Shown here piece after piece: positions 8,513-18,415 of a DNA stretch of 64,000 nucleotides. The notes below the pieces were generated by a model. That model was given only the letters and a program-made list of their open reading frames with translations, was not told where the DNA came from and searched no databases. This DNA is from Bog-473 sp963738135. Its GTDB lineage: Bacteria > Actinomycetota > Acidimicrobiia > Acidimicrobiales > RAAP-2. A program made the position numbers and the translations under genes. The DNA lies in contig CAVTVK010000002.1 in the NCBI GenBank assembly GCA_963738135.1, positions 1 to 64,000 on the forward strand. Direction: 5' to 3'. Every line of letters begins with the position of its first letter. Positions within the stretch are counted from its first letter, which is position 1.

Positions 8513-9772
8513 GTCCGAGCGAAGAGTTGCATGCGGACAGCAACGTGGTCATCGTCGGCGCATCGCTCGCCGGTTGGCGTGCGGTCGAGACCCTGCGCGC
8601 CGAGGGCTTCCACGGGTCCATCTCCCTGGTCGGCGACGAGCCGCACCTACCCTACGATCGGCCGCCCCTCTCCAAGCAGGTGCTGGCCGGGACGTGGCCG
8701 CCGGAGAAGGCGGTGCTGGCCGACAAGCGACGCTCCGACGAGCACCGCATCACCGAGGTCCTCGGTTGTCCCGCCGTCGGCCTCGACGTGGACGCCAGGA
8801 AGATCGAGCTCGACGGACGGGACGGTGCTGCACGGTGACGCCATCGTCATCGCCACCGGTGCCCGGCCCCGCCCGCTGCCCGGCACCGAAGGGCTGACGC
8901 AGCGCGACGGGTTGTACACCCTGCGCACGCTCGACGACTCCCTGGCTCTCCGTGCCGCCGTCACGGGGGTTGAGGCGGCCAGGGTCGTGGTCATCGGTGC
9001 TGGATTCATCGGGGCGGAAGTTGCCTCCACCTGCGCCGGCCTCGGGTGCCGCGTGACGGTCCTCGAGGCGCTGGACGTCCCGCTCCGCAACGTGCTCGGC
9101 TCCACCATCGGGTCGCACTTTGCATCGCTGCACCGGTCGCACGATGTCGACCTGCGCACCGGCGTGGGCGTGCAGCGTGTGCGTCGGGCGGATGCCGGCG
9201 TGGCAGGAGGCGCTTCCGGGCTCGTGGTGGAGCTCGAGGGCGGTGAGACCTTTGCCGCCGACGTCGTCGTGGTTGGGATCGGCGTCCTGCCGGCGACCGA
9301 CTGGCTGGCGGACTCCGGACTGACGATCGACAACGGTCTCGTGTGCGACGACCGCCTGTTCGCCGCCGACGGCATCGTGGCGGCGGGAGACATCGCGCGG
9401 TGGCACTGGCGACGCCCTGACGGCGAGGAACTGATCCGGATCGAGCATTGGCAGGTGGCTGCAGAGGCCGGTGTGGCCGCGGCGCGCAGCCTGCTGGCCG
9501 GACGGGCGGACGCGCCGCCCTTCTCCCCGGTGCCCTACTTCTGGTCCGATCAGTACGGGATCCGCCTGCAAGTGTTGGGGAGCCCGCACGGCAGCGATGA
9601 CGTCTCCATCGCCGCCGGGTCGCCCGAGGAGGGGAAGTTTCTGGCGCTCTTCGGGCGGGCGGACCGGTTGCGCGCGGTCATGGCCATCGGGAAACCCAGG
9701 CAACTCATGGGGTTCCGGCCGCTGCTGCAGGAGGGCAGCAGTTGGAAGGACGCGCTCGCGCACGAGCTCTGA
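8509..9772 (+). CDS. FAD-dependent ferredoxin/rubredoxin reductase-like oxidoreductase, one frameshift
   Basis: About 420 residues once a single shift near 8821 is repaired (IELDG to TVLHGDAIVIATGARPRPLPG). An N-terminal FAD Rossmann fold (VVIVGASLAGWRAVETLR), an NAD-binding Rossmann fold (VVVIGAGFIGAEVAS) and the FAD motif around GIVAAGDIARW mark it as a member of the class that passes electrons from NAD(P)H to a ferredoxin or rubredoxin. The C-terminal reductase domain carries YFWSDQYGIRLQVLG. ATG 8509 overlaps the MBL-hydrolase stop. No ferredoxin gene lies beside it, so its partner is unknown. Confidence 0.85.
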
Positions 9773-9844
9773 CGGCGGAACTCCCGCTCCGCCACGTATG
9801 GAGGTCTCAGCGGAGCCCCAGCCGGCCACAAAGTAACGGCAAAT

Positions 9845-9860
9845 AGGGCCACTCGGCCCT
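9845..9860 (+). terminator. Hairpin after the ferredoxin-reductase-like gene
   Basis: AGGGCC-ACTC-GGCCCT forms a perfect six-base-pair stem about 70 bases after the stop at 9772, in the gap before the convergent glpK gene. There is no T-run, as is common in high-GC actinobacteria. Confidence 0.45.
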
Positions 9861-9931
9861 AACGCAGCGATGGGCCGCGGCGTACCTTGCGTATTGGTAG
9901 ATCGCAGGGAAGGGGCGCACTCGGGTGGCGA

Positions 9932-9974
9932 GATCTCCTTCTGGGGCGGGTGCAATCCCCCTCAGAAGGAGATC
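9932..9974 (-). terminator. Long hairpin overlapping the glpK stop codon
   Basis: GATCTCCTTCTG (9932-9943) pairs perfectly with CAGAAGGAGATC (9963-9974), with further G/C pairing inside. The right arm includes the last glpK codons and its stop (9962-9964). It could end the marR-glpD-FAD oxidase-glpK transcript, and also reads as a hairpin on plus. No T-run follows. Confidence 0.5.
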
Positions 9975-11464
9975 CCCGAGAGCTCCGGAATGGTGCCTTC
10001 GGACTTGGTCCGGGCCGCCAGCCAACGTTCGCGCAACGCGTCCCGATCGGCGTCGCCGCCCAGCGGGTCCACCGTCTTCCGGGGCGAGAACGTTCCAGCG
10101 AGTTCAGCCGTCGTGGCATAGGTGCCGACGGCCAACCCGGCCAACAGGCCCGCCCCCAGCGTGGTGGCCTCCAGGACAGGAGAGATCTCCACGGGGCGCC
10201 CGATGGCGTCGGCCAAGGCCTGCACGAACACGTCGTTGTCCGTCATGCCGCCGTCGATCCGCAGCGCACCGATGGGGAACCCGCTGTCACCCTCGCTGGC
10301 CTCGACCAGATCGGCGCCGCGGTGAGCCACCCCTTCGAGCACGGCCCGCACGATCTCAGGACGGCCCGAGCCCCGGGTGAGGCCGACGAGGGTGCCGCGG
10401 GCGCCGAAGTCCCAGACCGGTGTCCCCAACCCGAGCAGTGCCGGGACGAACCAGACATCACCGGCAGTAGCGCACTGGGCGGCCACCGTCCCGGACTCCT
10501 GCGACGTTGCGATGATCCCGAGGTCATCGCGCAGCCATTCGATGGCAGTGCCGGCCGACAGCATCACCGCCTCGGTGCCCCAGGTCGGCTGGCCGTCGAC
10601 GCGGAACGCCACGATCGGAAAGGTGCCGGCGTCGCCCCGGCTCATGGAGCCGGACGTCGTGGCCGGGCCCACGCACTGGTCGAGCATGCCGCCGGTCCCG
10701 AAGGTGGCCTTGGCGAGACCGGGCAGAGTGCAGCCCTGGCCGACCAGGGAGGCTTGCTGGTCACCCGCCATGCCGCAGATGGGGGGTGACCCGGACAGGG
10801 CGGCGGCGCGGCCCAGCATTCCGGACGAGTCGACGACGGCCGGCAGCATCGGCAACGGGATCCGCAGTCGTTCCAGGAGCGGCTCGTCCCAACCAATGGT
10901 GGAGTCGACCAGGGCGGTCACCGCAGCATTGGTGGCGTCGGTCACGTGCAGCGCGTCGCTCCCCGCGGCAGAACCGCCGGCGAGCGTCCACGCCACCCAG
11001 CTGTCGACCGTCCCGAAGCAGAGCTCGCCCGCGCTCGGCCCGGGCCCGATCGGGATCGACCTCGTCGAGGATGGCCATGACCTTGGTGGCGGATGCGTTG
11101 GGCGCCAGCCGGATCCCCTCCGACTGCAGGACGAGACACGTCCCGACCGTGCGCAGGTCCTGCCAGCCGATGCCCGGAGCGAGCGGCCTGCCGGTGGCGC
11201 GTTCCCAGACGATGCTCGACGCTCGCTGGTTGGCGATCCCGACGCCGGCGACCGGGCCGCCGTCGTCCAATGCGGCGCGGGCGACCTGTAGGACGGCGTC
11301 GGCCATGCGTGCCGCGTCGAACTCCACCAGACCGGGGGCCGGGGAGTCGGGCAGAAGCGGGAGACGGTGTTCGTGCTCGACGGTGGCGTCCGGTCGCACG
11401 ATGGCGGCGCGGACACCCGAGGTCCCGACGTCGACGACCAGAATGCTCCCCCCGCCCTGCTCAT
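9962..11464 (-). CDS. glpK: Glycerol kinase, FGGY family, frameshifted
   Basis: About 500 residues after repair of shifts near 11445 and 11050. The N-terminus gives ILVVDVGTSGVRAAIVRPD (the phosphate-1 loop of FGGY kinases), then VGIANQRASSIVWERATG and the C-terminal FGGY signature region (LRIDGGMTDNDVFVQALAD). It phosphorylates glycerol to glycerol 3-phosphate with ATP. ATG 11464 follows a GAGGG stretch and lies 14 bases after the stop of the FAD oxidase. It is the last gene of an operon with glpD, so substrate and product fit. Restoring the frame at 11050 needs one base removed from a GC-rich run. Confidence 0.85.
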   Translation of the reverse strand: MSRAGGAFWSSTSGPRVSAPPSCDRTPPSSTNTVSRFCPTPRPPVWWSSTRHAWPTPSYRSPAPHWTTAARSPASGSPTSERRASSGNAPPAGRSLRASAGRTCARSGRVSSCSRRGSGWRPTHPPPRSWPSSTRSIPIGPGPSAGELCFGTVDSWVAWTLAGGSAAGSDALHVTDATNAAVTALVDSTIGWDEPLLERLRIPLPMLPAVVDSSGMLGRAAALSGSPPICGMAGDQQASLVGQGCTLPGLAKATFGTGGMLDQCVGPATTSGSMSRGDAGTFPIVAFRVDGQPTWGTEAVMLSAGTAIEWLRDDLGIIATSQESGTVAAQCATAGDVWFVPALLGLGTPVWDFGARGTLVGLTRGSGRPEIVRAVLEGVAHRGADLVEASEGDSGFPIGALRIDGGMTDNDVFVQALADAIGRPVEISPVLEATTLGAGLLAGLAVGTYATTAELAGTFSPRKTVDPLGGDADRDALRERWLAARTKSEGTIPELSGISF

Positions 11465-11477
11465 CCCCCGCCCTCGC

Positions 11478-12990
11478 TCATGCCCAGGGCGCCGGTCCAA
11501 AAGGCGAGGCGAGACCGAACTTGCCGGGGTTGAGGATGCCGTTCGGGTCGAAGGTCGCCTTGAGGCCGCTCAGCACGTCGAAGCCCGAGCCCAGCGCCCG
11601 GGGCAAGAAGCGCGACCGGTTGAGCCCGATGCCGTGGTGGTGGCTGATGGCGGCCCCGTGGGCGATGGTGGCGTCGGTCACCGTGTCCCAGGCCTGCCGG
11701 TAGTAGCGCTCCCGCCACTCGGCGTCGCCCGTCGGGGCCGCGCCCGCCGAAGGTGAAGTAGAGGCACGCGCCATCCGGATAGGCATGCGATTGGTGGGCT
11801 GACGCGGCGAGCGTGCCGTCGATCCCTTTGAGCGCGGCGATGACGTCGTCGAAGAGGCCCGGCAGCGCCGACCACGGGCCGGAGACCTCGGCGGTGTCGA
11901 CGACGATGCCGCCCCGCCAGAGCGGGGCCAGCGCGGAGACGTCGTTCCGGTGTCCGAGCCACCGTTCGACCAGGCCGACGTCGAGCGGATGCGCACCGGC
12001 CTCGGTCGTGCACTCGGCATCGACGATCCGGAGCGTGCCAGCGAGGATGTCGGGGTCGGCCTCGTCGAGGACGATGAGGACGTTAGTGTCGCCGTGTTCG
12101 AAGTTCCGGTCCGACTCCGTCTCGTCGTAGAGACGCAGGACCGCCGGCGTGGCGCCACGGCGGAGGATCTTGCGGCACGCCTCCAGTCCTTCGGCGAAGG
12201 TGGTGAAGCCGAAGGCACGGCGCTCTTGCGCCGGCGGCAACGGGTGGACACGCAGTCGGGCCTCGGTGATGACGCCGAGCGTCCCCTCGCTGCCGACGAA
12301 GAGCTGGGTCAGGTTGGGCCCGGTGGCCGCCCGAGGCCCCTTGCCCTCGGTGTGCACGACGCGCCCGTCGGCCAGCACCACCTCGAGGCCGATGACCATG
12401 TCCTCGATCTTCCCGTAACGGGTCGAGTACTGCCCCGCACCGCGACAGGCCAGCCAGCCGCCGACGGTCGACAGGTCCATGGACTGGGGCCAGTGTCCGA
12501 GCGTGTAGCCCGCACCCACCTCCCCCAGAGCGGCCTCCAAGTCGGGACCGAAGGTTCCGGCGCGCACGTCTGCCGTGAGCGACACCTCGTCGACTTCACG
12601 CAGGCCGTCGAGCCCGGTGAGGTCGAGGGCGACTCCGCCGTGCACCGGGATGGATCCCCCGCAGACACCGCTCCGGCCGGCGGCGGCCGTCACCGGCACC
12701 GTGGCCTCGTTGCAGGCGGCGAGGACCGCCGAGACTTCCTCGGTCGAGCTGGGCGCGACGACCACGGCCGGGCGCTGCGGGACGGCGCCGTCGGCCGCCC
12801 AGCCGATGGCGAGCGGCCACCAGTCGCGTCCGGCCTCGGCCCGGGCGTCGTCATCGACCACGACCTCCGCCCCGCTGGCGATCAGGCGGTCGAGCAGTGC
12901 CGGGGGAACCTCCACGACGCGCGCGCCGAGGCGATCGGCGACGTCGGCTCCGCTGGCGTCGATCGGGGTGACCGGCGTGGGCTCGGTCAC
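11478..12990 (-). CDS. FAD-linked oxidase, alkyl-DHAP synthase-like, one frameshift
   Basis: About 500 residues with one shift near 11745. The PP-loop of the VAO/PCMH FAD-binding fold is present (VTAAAGRSGVCGGSIPVHGGV), followed by GYTLGHWPQSMDLSTVGGWL and GSEGTLGVITEARLRVHP. The C-terminus, in a second frame, has GAAISHHHGIGLNR and FDPNGILNPGK. HHHGIG is characteristic of alkyldihydroxyacetonephosphate synthase and its bacterial AGPS-like relatives, which act on DHAP esters; D-lactate dehydrogenase-type oxidases are the alternative. Start GTG 12990 overlaps the glpD stop (GTGA). Its place between glpD and glpK supports a glycerol-phosphate or DHAP substrate. Confidence 0.8.
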
Positions 12991-14667
12991 GGCAGGTCGA
13001 GCCCGGCTGTCAACAGTTCCTTCTGGCAGGCCTCGGTGAACCGGGCCACCTGTTGGCGGGTTTCGGCTTCGTCCCATCCCATGTCTGGCGCGATGAGCTC
13101 GGCCACCGCGGTGGCGGCCTCCATGGTGGCGTTGGCGCGCTGGATCATGGCCCGCGTGCGCCGCGACAGGACGTCGTCGAGCGTGCCGGCCATCTCCTCG
13201 CGTGCCGCGTACAGGACTTCGGCGCCCGTGTAGGGCAATCCGGCCACCACGGGCTCGAGCAACTCGGGCCGTCCGTCCGCCAGGGCGAGGACCTCACCCG
13301 AGGCCGTGCCGTAGCGACGGAGGAGCCGCGCCTGGGGTTGCGCCAGCGTGACGGGGTCACGGGTCCTGGTTGTTGCCCCCAGGAGCGGCAGCGACTTGGT
13401 GACGCAACGCCGCCGGTGCGGCGACTCACCGAGGCGGGTCACGACCACGTCGACCGTGTCCTGCGCCATCTTGCGGTAGGTCGTGAGCTTGCCGCCGGTG
13501 ACGGTCACCACGCCGTGACTCGACGTGCTCACGGTGTGGCGGCGGGAGAGATCGGCCGTGCGCTCGGACACGTGACCACCCTTGTCCGGTGGCGCGAGGA
13601 GGGGCCGCAGGCCGGCCCAGACGCCCGTCACGTCGGCCCGCGTGAGATTGGACGTGGTGATGGCATTGGCGGCGTCCAGGAGGTAGTCGACATCCTCGGG
13701 GGTGCAGGAGGGATCGTCGAGCGGGCCCGTGTAGTCGGTGTCCGTGGTGCCGAGGTAGACGAGATCCGTCTCAGGCCACGAGACGACGAAGATGGAACGC
13801 TTGTCCTTGGGCACCGGAATCACAGCGGCGATGTCGCACGGCAGGCGTGACGCCGGCACCGTCACATGGACGCCCTTGGCCGGGCGGATGGCGTGAGGAT
13901 CCCTGCCCTCGTCGAGGGTGCGGACGGCATCGGCCCAGACGCCCGACGCGTTCACCACGGTCCGGGCCCGGATCGGCGAACTCCGAGGTCTCGTCGTCGG
14001 GCACCGCACGGGCGATGGCGCCGTCGGCGTTGCCGTCGACCCCGGTCGTCAGGCGGACGATGGGGGTGTAGTTCGCCACCACCGCTCCGAACTCGAAGGC
14101 CGCCGTGCGGGCCACGGCGAGGGTCAGCCGGGCATCGTCGGCCCGGGCGTCGAAGTAGAGGAACCCGGCCACCAGGTGATCGGTGGTGAGCGTGGGGAGG
14201 TGCGCCAGGGCCTCCCCCTTGGTGACGTTGCGGTGCCGTTCGCCGATGCGCCACCCACCGGTGAGGTCGTACATCCACAACGCGGTGGAGTAGGAGCGGG
14301 CCACCGTCTTCGAGACGACGCCGTCGCGGCCGAAGAGGGGAATGAGGAAGGGGAGCGGGCTGACCAGGTGCGGTGCATTGTCGAGCAGGCGCTGTCGTTC
14401 GGCCAGGTTCTCGTAGACGAGGCGGAACTCGCGTTGCTGGAGATAGCGGATGCCGCCGTGGATCATCTTGGACGACTTCGAGGAGGTTCCCGAAGCGAAG
14501 TCGCCCTTCTCGACCAGGGCCGTTCGCAGGCCCCGGCTGGCGGCGTCGAGCGCGACCCCGACCCCGGTGATGCCGCCGCCGATGACCAGCACGTCGAACT
14601 CCTCGTCGGCGAGGCGTCGCAACGCGTCGGCGCGGCGAAAGGGGTGCACCGAGCAAGCCTGCCACAT
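12987..14667 (-). CDS. glpD: Glycerol-3-phosphate dehydrogenase (FAD), one frameshift
   Basis: About 560 residues after repairing one shift near 13975. It has the FAD motif VLVIGGGITGVGVALDAASRG (in part), the GlpD signature SSKMIHGGIRYLQQ, VYLGTTDTDYTGP, and the C-terminal LTTYRKMAQDTVD. It oxidises glycerol 3-phosphate to DHAP at the membrane and passes electrons to quinone. The start is uncertain: ATG 14667 directly follows GGAGG, so GTG 14649 may be used. It is translationally coupled to the AGPS-like gene and lies 26 bases after the marR-like gene. Confidence 0.88.
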
Positions 14668-14693
14668 CCTCCGCGCCGCCCGGCCGGGGCTTC

Positions 14694-15812
14694 TCAGCTG
14701 CCGTCGGGATAGCCGCCGCGGTGCAGGACCATCGGATGGTGCGGGAGCGTCGCGGGCCGACGCACACCGGCGCGCCAGTTGTCGGGGTAGGGCATCAGGC
14801 CCGGAGCCAGGGGAGAGGAGGTCAATGTCCCGTCGCCGACGACCTCCCGCAGGGCGGCCCGGAGGTCGTCGATGCCGGCGTCGCCGTACCGCGTCCGCCA
14901 GGTCTCTTCGACATCGCCCAGCTTGCGACGAGCGTTCTCCTGCGCTTTCTCGCCCTTCGGGGTGAGCCGGACGACCTTGCCACGCCGCGCCGTCGGGTCC
15001 GGCTCGGTCACGGTGCAGCCGCGACGTTCCAGCCATCCGAGGCACATGGCGTTGGCTTCCCGCGACACGCCCGTGAGCCGGGGCAGCTCTCCGACGCGGG
15101 TCCCCGAGTGGTCGAGCACGCGCAACGTGTTGGCGCTGACGGGCAACGCGATCCGCGCCGTCGACTCCACGTCGACCGTGAAGGCCAGGAGGACGCCGCT
15201 CAGGAGCGGTGAGAGCGGGCTGCTCGCGGCGGACGATGTGGACGCCGCGACGCGAACGGCACGTGGGTGCGGCGCCTCGACCTTGCCACCCTGGGTGGGA
15301 TGGATGACGGGAAGGTAGGCGGGAGGCTCGATGGGCAGTTGGTCGAACACCGCCCGCAAGGCCCGCGTCAGCCGGTTGACGGCGGGTCCACCCAGGCGGT
15401 CCCGCCAGCGGTCGTCGACCACGCCCTGGACGTCGGCCCAGACCGGCCCCGCCCGCAGCGTGGCCTTTCGGGGCCGCACGATGGCCGCATCCTGGGCTGG
15501 GTTCCGCAAAGGCTGGCCCGTCGGCGCCGTCACGGTGATGTATCCCCAGCGCCGGAGGCCGCCCAGCAGGAGCTGGCTGGTGCGGGCCCGGCCACGCAGG
15601 TCGGCCACTGTGACCCCTTCCTCGTCGAGGTACTGCAGCACGTTCGCCCACAGCGCGAACGACACCAGCCACGGTTTCCCGCGCCTCGCCCCGGCGTCGC
15701 CCTGCCGTGTCGTCCGATGGGGCAAGCGGTGCTCGGCTTCGTTGTCGAGCTCCATCGTGTGGGCAACCAACGCCTCTGACAGCAGCGTGGGGAGCGGCAC
15801 CATCACCTCCAT
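14694..15812 (-). CDS. MarR-type winged-helix regulator, tandem domains
   Basis: Up to 372 residues. Two winged-helix-like units can be seen: residues about 45-105 (VLQYLDEEGVTVADLRG ... RRWGYITVTAP) and 220-300 (LRVLDHSGTRVGELPRLTG ... LERRGCTVTEPDPTARRGK). The second has the MarR DxRxxxxxLT pattern as ARRGKVVRLTPKGE. It is the first gene of the glpD-FAD oxidase-glpK transcript and divergent from DUF3293, so it may control this operon (inference). Starts ATG 15812, ATG 15803 and GTG 15800 are possible; GGAGG fits GTG 15800 best. Confidence 0.65.
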   Translation of the reverse strand: MEVMVPLPTLLSEALVAHTMELDNEAEHRLPHRTTRQGDAGARRGKPWLVSFALWANVLQYLDEEGVTVADLRGRARTSQLLLGGLRRWGYITVTAPTGQPLRNPAQDAAIVRPRKATLRAGPVWADVQGVVDDRWRDRLGGPAVNRLTRALRAVFDQLPIEPPAYLPVIHPTQGGKVEAPHPRAVRVAASTSSAASSPLSPLLSGVLLAFTVDVESTARIALPVSANTLRVLDHSGTRVGELPRLTGVSREANAMCLGWLERRGCTVTEPDPTARRGKVVRLTPKGEKAQENARRKLGDVEETWRTRYGDAGIDDLRAALREVVGDGTLTSSPLAPGLMPYPDNWRAGVRRPATLPHHPMVLHRGGYPDGS

Positions 15813-15824
15813 ATTCGTCGGACG

Positions 15825-15830
15825 TAGGGT
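15825..15830 (+). promoter_or_regulatory. -10 element TAGGGT for the DUF3293 gene
   Basis: TAGGGT stands six bases before GTG 15837, in the 24-base gap between divergent genes, consistent with a leaderless transcript. The marR-like gene on minus must use overlapping control DNA. Confidence 0.5.
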
Positions 15831-15836
15831 CCGATC

Positions 15837-16325
15837 GTGCCGCTCGCCGCCACCGACGACCCATGGGCCGCCTACGGGCGGACGGTGGTGGACATCACGG
15901 GGCCAGACGAAGGCACGCTCCGGGTGTGCGCCGCTCCGGAGTCGGACGAAGCCGGTTGGCCCTGGCCCGACTGGCGGCGCGTGCACATCCTGACCGCCTG
16001 GGATCCCGGCCCCGCCCGGCCGGGCCCCCAGATCAACCGCATCCGTCAGGCGTCACTCGAAGCGGACCTCCGGTCCCTGGGCCTGCCCCTGTTCGCTGCG
16101 GCCGGGGTCGATCCGGTGACGGGGCGCCGGGAGGAAGGGGTGGCCGTCGGCGACGCCAGGGAAACCGACGTCCTGGAACTCGGGTCCCGCTACGGCCAGG
16201 ACGCCGTCTTCGCCTGGACGCCGCAGGAGTGGGCCGTCGTGGCCTGCCAAGGCGGCCGCCGCCTGACCACGGGCTGGTCGTTGGTGCATCTCCCAATGGG
16301 GATTTCGCTTCAGCCGGGCGGCTGA
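15837..16325 (+). CDS. DUF3293 family protein
   Basis: 162 residues, intact, from GTG 15837. The pattern WRRVHILTAWDPG ... NRIRQASLEADLRSLGL ... FAAAGVDPVTG ... EEGVAVGDARE and the closing QEWAVVAC fits DUF3293, a small soluble family of unknown role. There is no signal peptide or membrane segment. It is divergent from the marR-like gene and precedes a small acidic protein. No function is proposed. Confidence 0.7.
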   Translation: MPLAATDDPWAAYGRTVVDITGPDEGTLRVCAAPESDEAGWPWPDWRRVHILTAWDPGPARPGPQINRIRQASLEADLRSLGLPLFAAAGVDPVTGRREEGVAVGDARETDVLELGSRYGQDAVFAWTPQEWAVVACQGGRRLTTGWSLVHLPMGISLQPGG

Positions 16326-16389
16326 CGTGCCGATTCGATGCAGGGAGGGCGGCGCAGCGGTATGCCTGCTGCGCAGTGTGGGGGGAACC

Positions 16390-16848
16390 ATGGAGGACTT
16401 CGACGAGAGCTGGGAAGACGCAGCGCTCGACGCCGAGCTGGAGCTCGATTCCGACCCCGAGGAGCTTTGGCGCAGCCTCATCGCCGACGAGGAGTATCCC
16501 CGCTACTGGTCCGAGAGCGTGTGGTCCACCCGCGACGAGGACGCGTGCGAAGCCGGCGCGTTGCTGTTCGTGGACCGGGAGGCCGAGAACGAACTGTCCA
16601 ACGAGCTCCGCCTCTCCGAGCTCTGGGACCTCTGTGAGAGCGGTTGCCTGGCGATGCACGAGTTCTTCGAGCTGTCGGCCCTGATCACCCTGGTGCCAGG
16701 CCTCACAGGTTCCCTCTGCGCCGACTGCGACATGCTGGGTCGGCCGAACGTGAGCCCGAATTGGGCGCTGGCCCTCACCACACTGTGCGGGGCGCATCTC
16801 CGGTTCCGGCTGGGCCACGCGCGGATCGACGGGGGCGCCGGCCGCTAG
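16390..16848 (+). CDS. Hypothetical acidic protein with Cys pairs
   Basis: 152 residues from ATG 16390, preceded by GGGGG. The N-terminal 45 residues are very acidic (MEDFDESWEDAALDAELEL). The C-terminal half has GSLCADCDMLGRPN and TTLCGAHLRFRLG, a C..C-x(n)-C spacing that could hold a metal. I recognise no family. It lies between DUF3293 and pyrE on the same strand and ends 36 bases before the pyrE start, with a hairpin between. Confidence 0.65.
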   Translation: MEDFDESWEDAALDAELELDSDPEELWRSLIADEEYPRYWSESVWSTRDEDACEAGALLFVDREAENELSNELRLSELWDLCESGCLAMHEFFELSALITLVPGLTGSLCADCDMLGRPNVSPNWALALTTLCGAHLRFRLGHARIDGGAGR

Positions 16849-16855
16849 TCGAGAA

Positions 16856-16879
16856 CCCGCCCGCCATCTGGTGGGCGGG
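16856..16879 (+). terminator. GC-rich hairpin between the acidic protein and pyrE
   Basis: CCCGCCC (16856-16862) pairs with GGGCGGG (16873-16879), with inner CCA/TGG pairing. It lies in the 36-base gap, so it could be a terminator for the upstream gene or occlude pyrE translation. The right arm runs into GGGGCAG, the likely pyrE ribosome-binding site. Confidence 0.4.
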
Positions 16880-16884
16880 GCAGA

Positions 16885-17415
16885 ATGGCGAGCGTGACGT
16901 TGGCCGCCCGTGTCTTCGCCGCCTCCCACCTGACCGGCGCCTTCGTTCTGCGCTCCGGGCGCACGGCCGACCACTATTTCGACAAGTACCGCTTCGAGTC
17001 CGATCCGACACTCCTCCGAGACATCGTCGAGGCGCTGGTGCCACTCGTGCCATCCGGCACCGAGGGCCTGGCCGGACTGGAGCTCGGAGGTGTCCCCCTG
17101 GCCACGATGCTGTCGTCGGTGACGGGGCTTCCGGCGTACTTCGTCCGCAAGCAACCCAAGAGGTACGGCACCGAGCAAATCTGCGAAGGTGGCGCGGTGG
17201 CGGGCCGCCGGCTCCTCATCGTTGAGGACGTCGTGACCACGGGAGGCCAGATCGTGCTCTCGGCCCAGGATCTCCGTTCCGAGGGGGCGGTGGTCGAGCA
17301 CGCCGTGTGCGTGATCGACCGCGAGGGCGGCGGTTCCGACGTGGTGGGGGCCGAAGGGATGACCCTCCACGCCCTTTTCACCATGCGTGATCTCGAGACC
17401 CTTCGCACCACGTGA
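16885..17415 (+). CDS. pyrE: Orotate phosphoribosyltransferase
   Basis: 176 residues, intact. OPRTase joins orotate and PRPP to form OMP in pyrimidine synthesis. The PRPP-binding motif LLIVEDVVTTGGQ is at 110-122. The catalytic-loop region reads YFVRKQPKRYGT (85-96), and FDKYRFESDPTLLRD near the N-terminus is typical of the family. It stands alone here, without other pyr genes. ATG 16885 has GGCGGGGC just upstream. A related phosphoribosyltransferase is the alternative, but the FDKY and VRK patterns favour PyrE. Confidence 0.88.
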   Translation: MASVTLAARVFAASHLTGAFVLRSGRTADHYFDKYRFESDPTLLRDIVEALVPLVPSGTEGLAGLELGGVPLATMLSSVTGLPAYFVRKQPKRYGTEQICEGGAVAGRRLLIVEDVVTTGGQIVLSAQDLRSEGAVVEHAVCVIDREGGGSDVVGAEGMTLHALFTMRDLETLRTT

Positions 17416-17450
17416 ACCCGCCCGGCCGGGAGGTCACGGGCGACAGATTC

Positions 17451-17465
17451 TGACAATGATTGTCA
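17451..17465 (+). promoter_or_regulatory. Fur/PerR-type operator, perfect 7-1-7 palindrome
   Basis: TGACAAT-G-ATTGTCA is a perfect inverted repeat of the Fur-superfamily form (compare TGATAATNATTATCA). Its right arm contains TTGTCA, a -35 candidate, 19 bases before TAGGGT (17485-17490), which lies ten bases before the fur start at 17501. A bound repressor would block polymerase, implying autoregulation and control of the downstream cluster. Confidence 0.8.
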
Positions 17466-17500
17466 AAAAGGTCCGCGGCCCCGCTAGGGTGGCACTCGCC

Positions 17501-17942
17501 ATGCAGTCGCCCGACGCGTTGACCGATCTCTTCCGTGCCCATGGCCGCAAGATCACGGCGCAGCGACAGTGCATCTTCGAGGCCCTCGAGGGGGACGTCA
17601 CGCATCCGTCGGCGGAGCGGGTGCACGAGCGGGTGCGGCGAGGAGATGCCCAACGTCTCCCTCAAGACCGTGTACCAGACGCTCAACGACCTGGCCGATC
17701 TCGGGGCGATCGCCGTGCTCGACGTCGGGACGGGCTCTGCCCGTTTCGATCCCAACGTCGAGACGACACATCACCACCTCGTGTGCCGCTCGCTGCGGCA
17801 AGGTGCGCGACGTGGCGGCGGACTTCCCGGGGCTCCGGGTGCTCAGGGCGGGCCAGCCCAGGGTTTCGAGGTGGACAGCGCCGAGGTCGTCTTCCGCGGC
17901 CTGTGCGACGACTGCAAGGGATCTCAGCAGGACCAGAAGTAG
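17501..17942 (+). CDS. Fur-family regulator (PerR-like), frameshifted
   Basis: About 145 residues after repair of shifts near 17640, 17790 and 17855. It shows the Fur DNA-binding domain (RKITAQRQCIFEALEG ... AERVHERV, then NVSLKTVYQTLNDLADLG), the metal-binding TTHHHLVCR.CGKVRDV, and the C-terminal zinc pair GLCDDC. Fur-type proteins use Fe, Zn, Mn or peroxide sensing. The perfect box at 17451-17465 and the adjacent rubrerythrin favour a PerR-like peroxide sensor; this is inference. It is followed 40 bases later by rubrerythrin. Removing one G at 17640 gives VREEMPNVS. Confidence 0.85.
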
Positions 17943-17982
17943 CAACCACCACCGATCAAGAGAGAAAGGGCACGAATCCACC

Positions 17983-18402
<420 letters not shown>

Positions 18403-18415
18403 GACGGGCGGCCCC

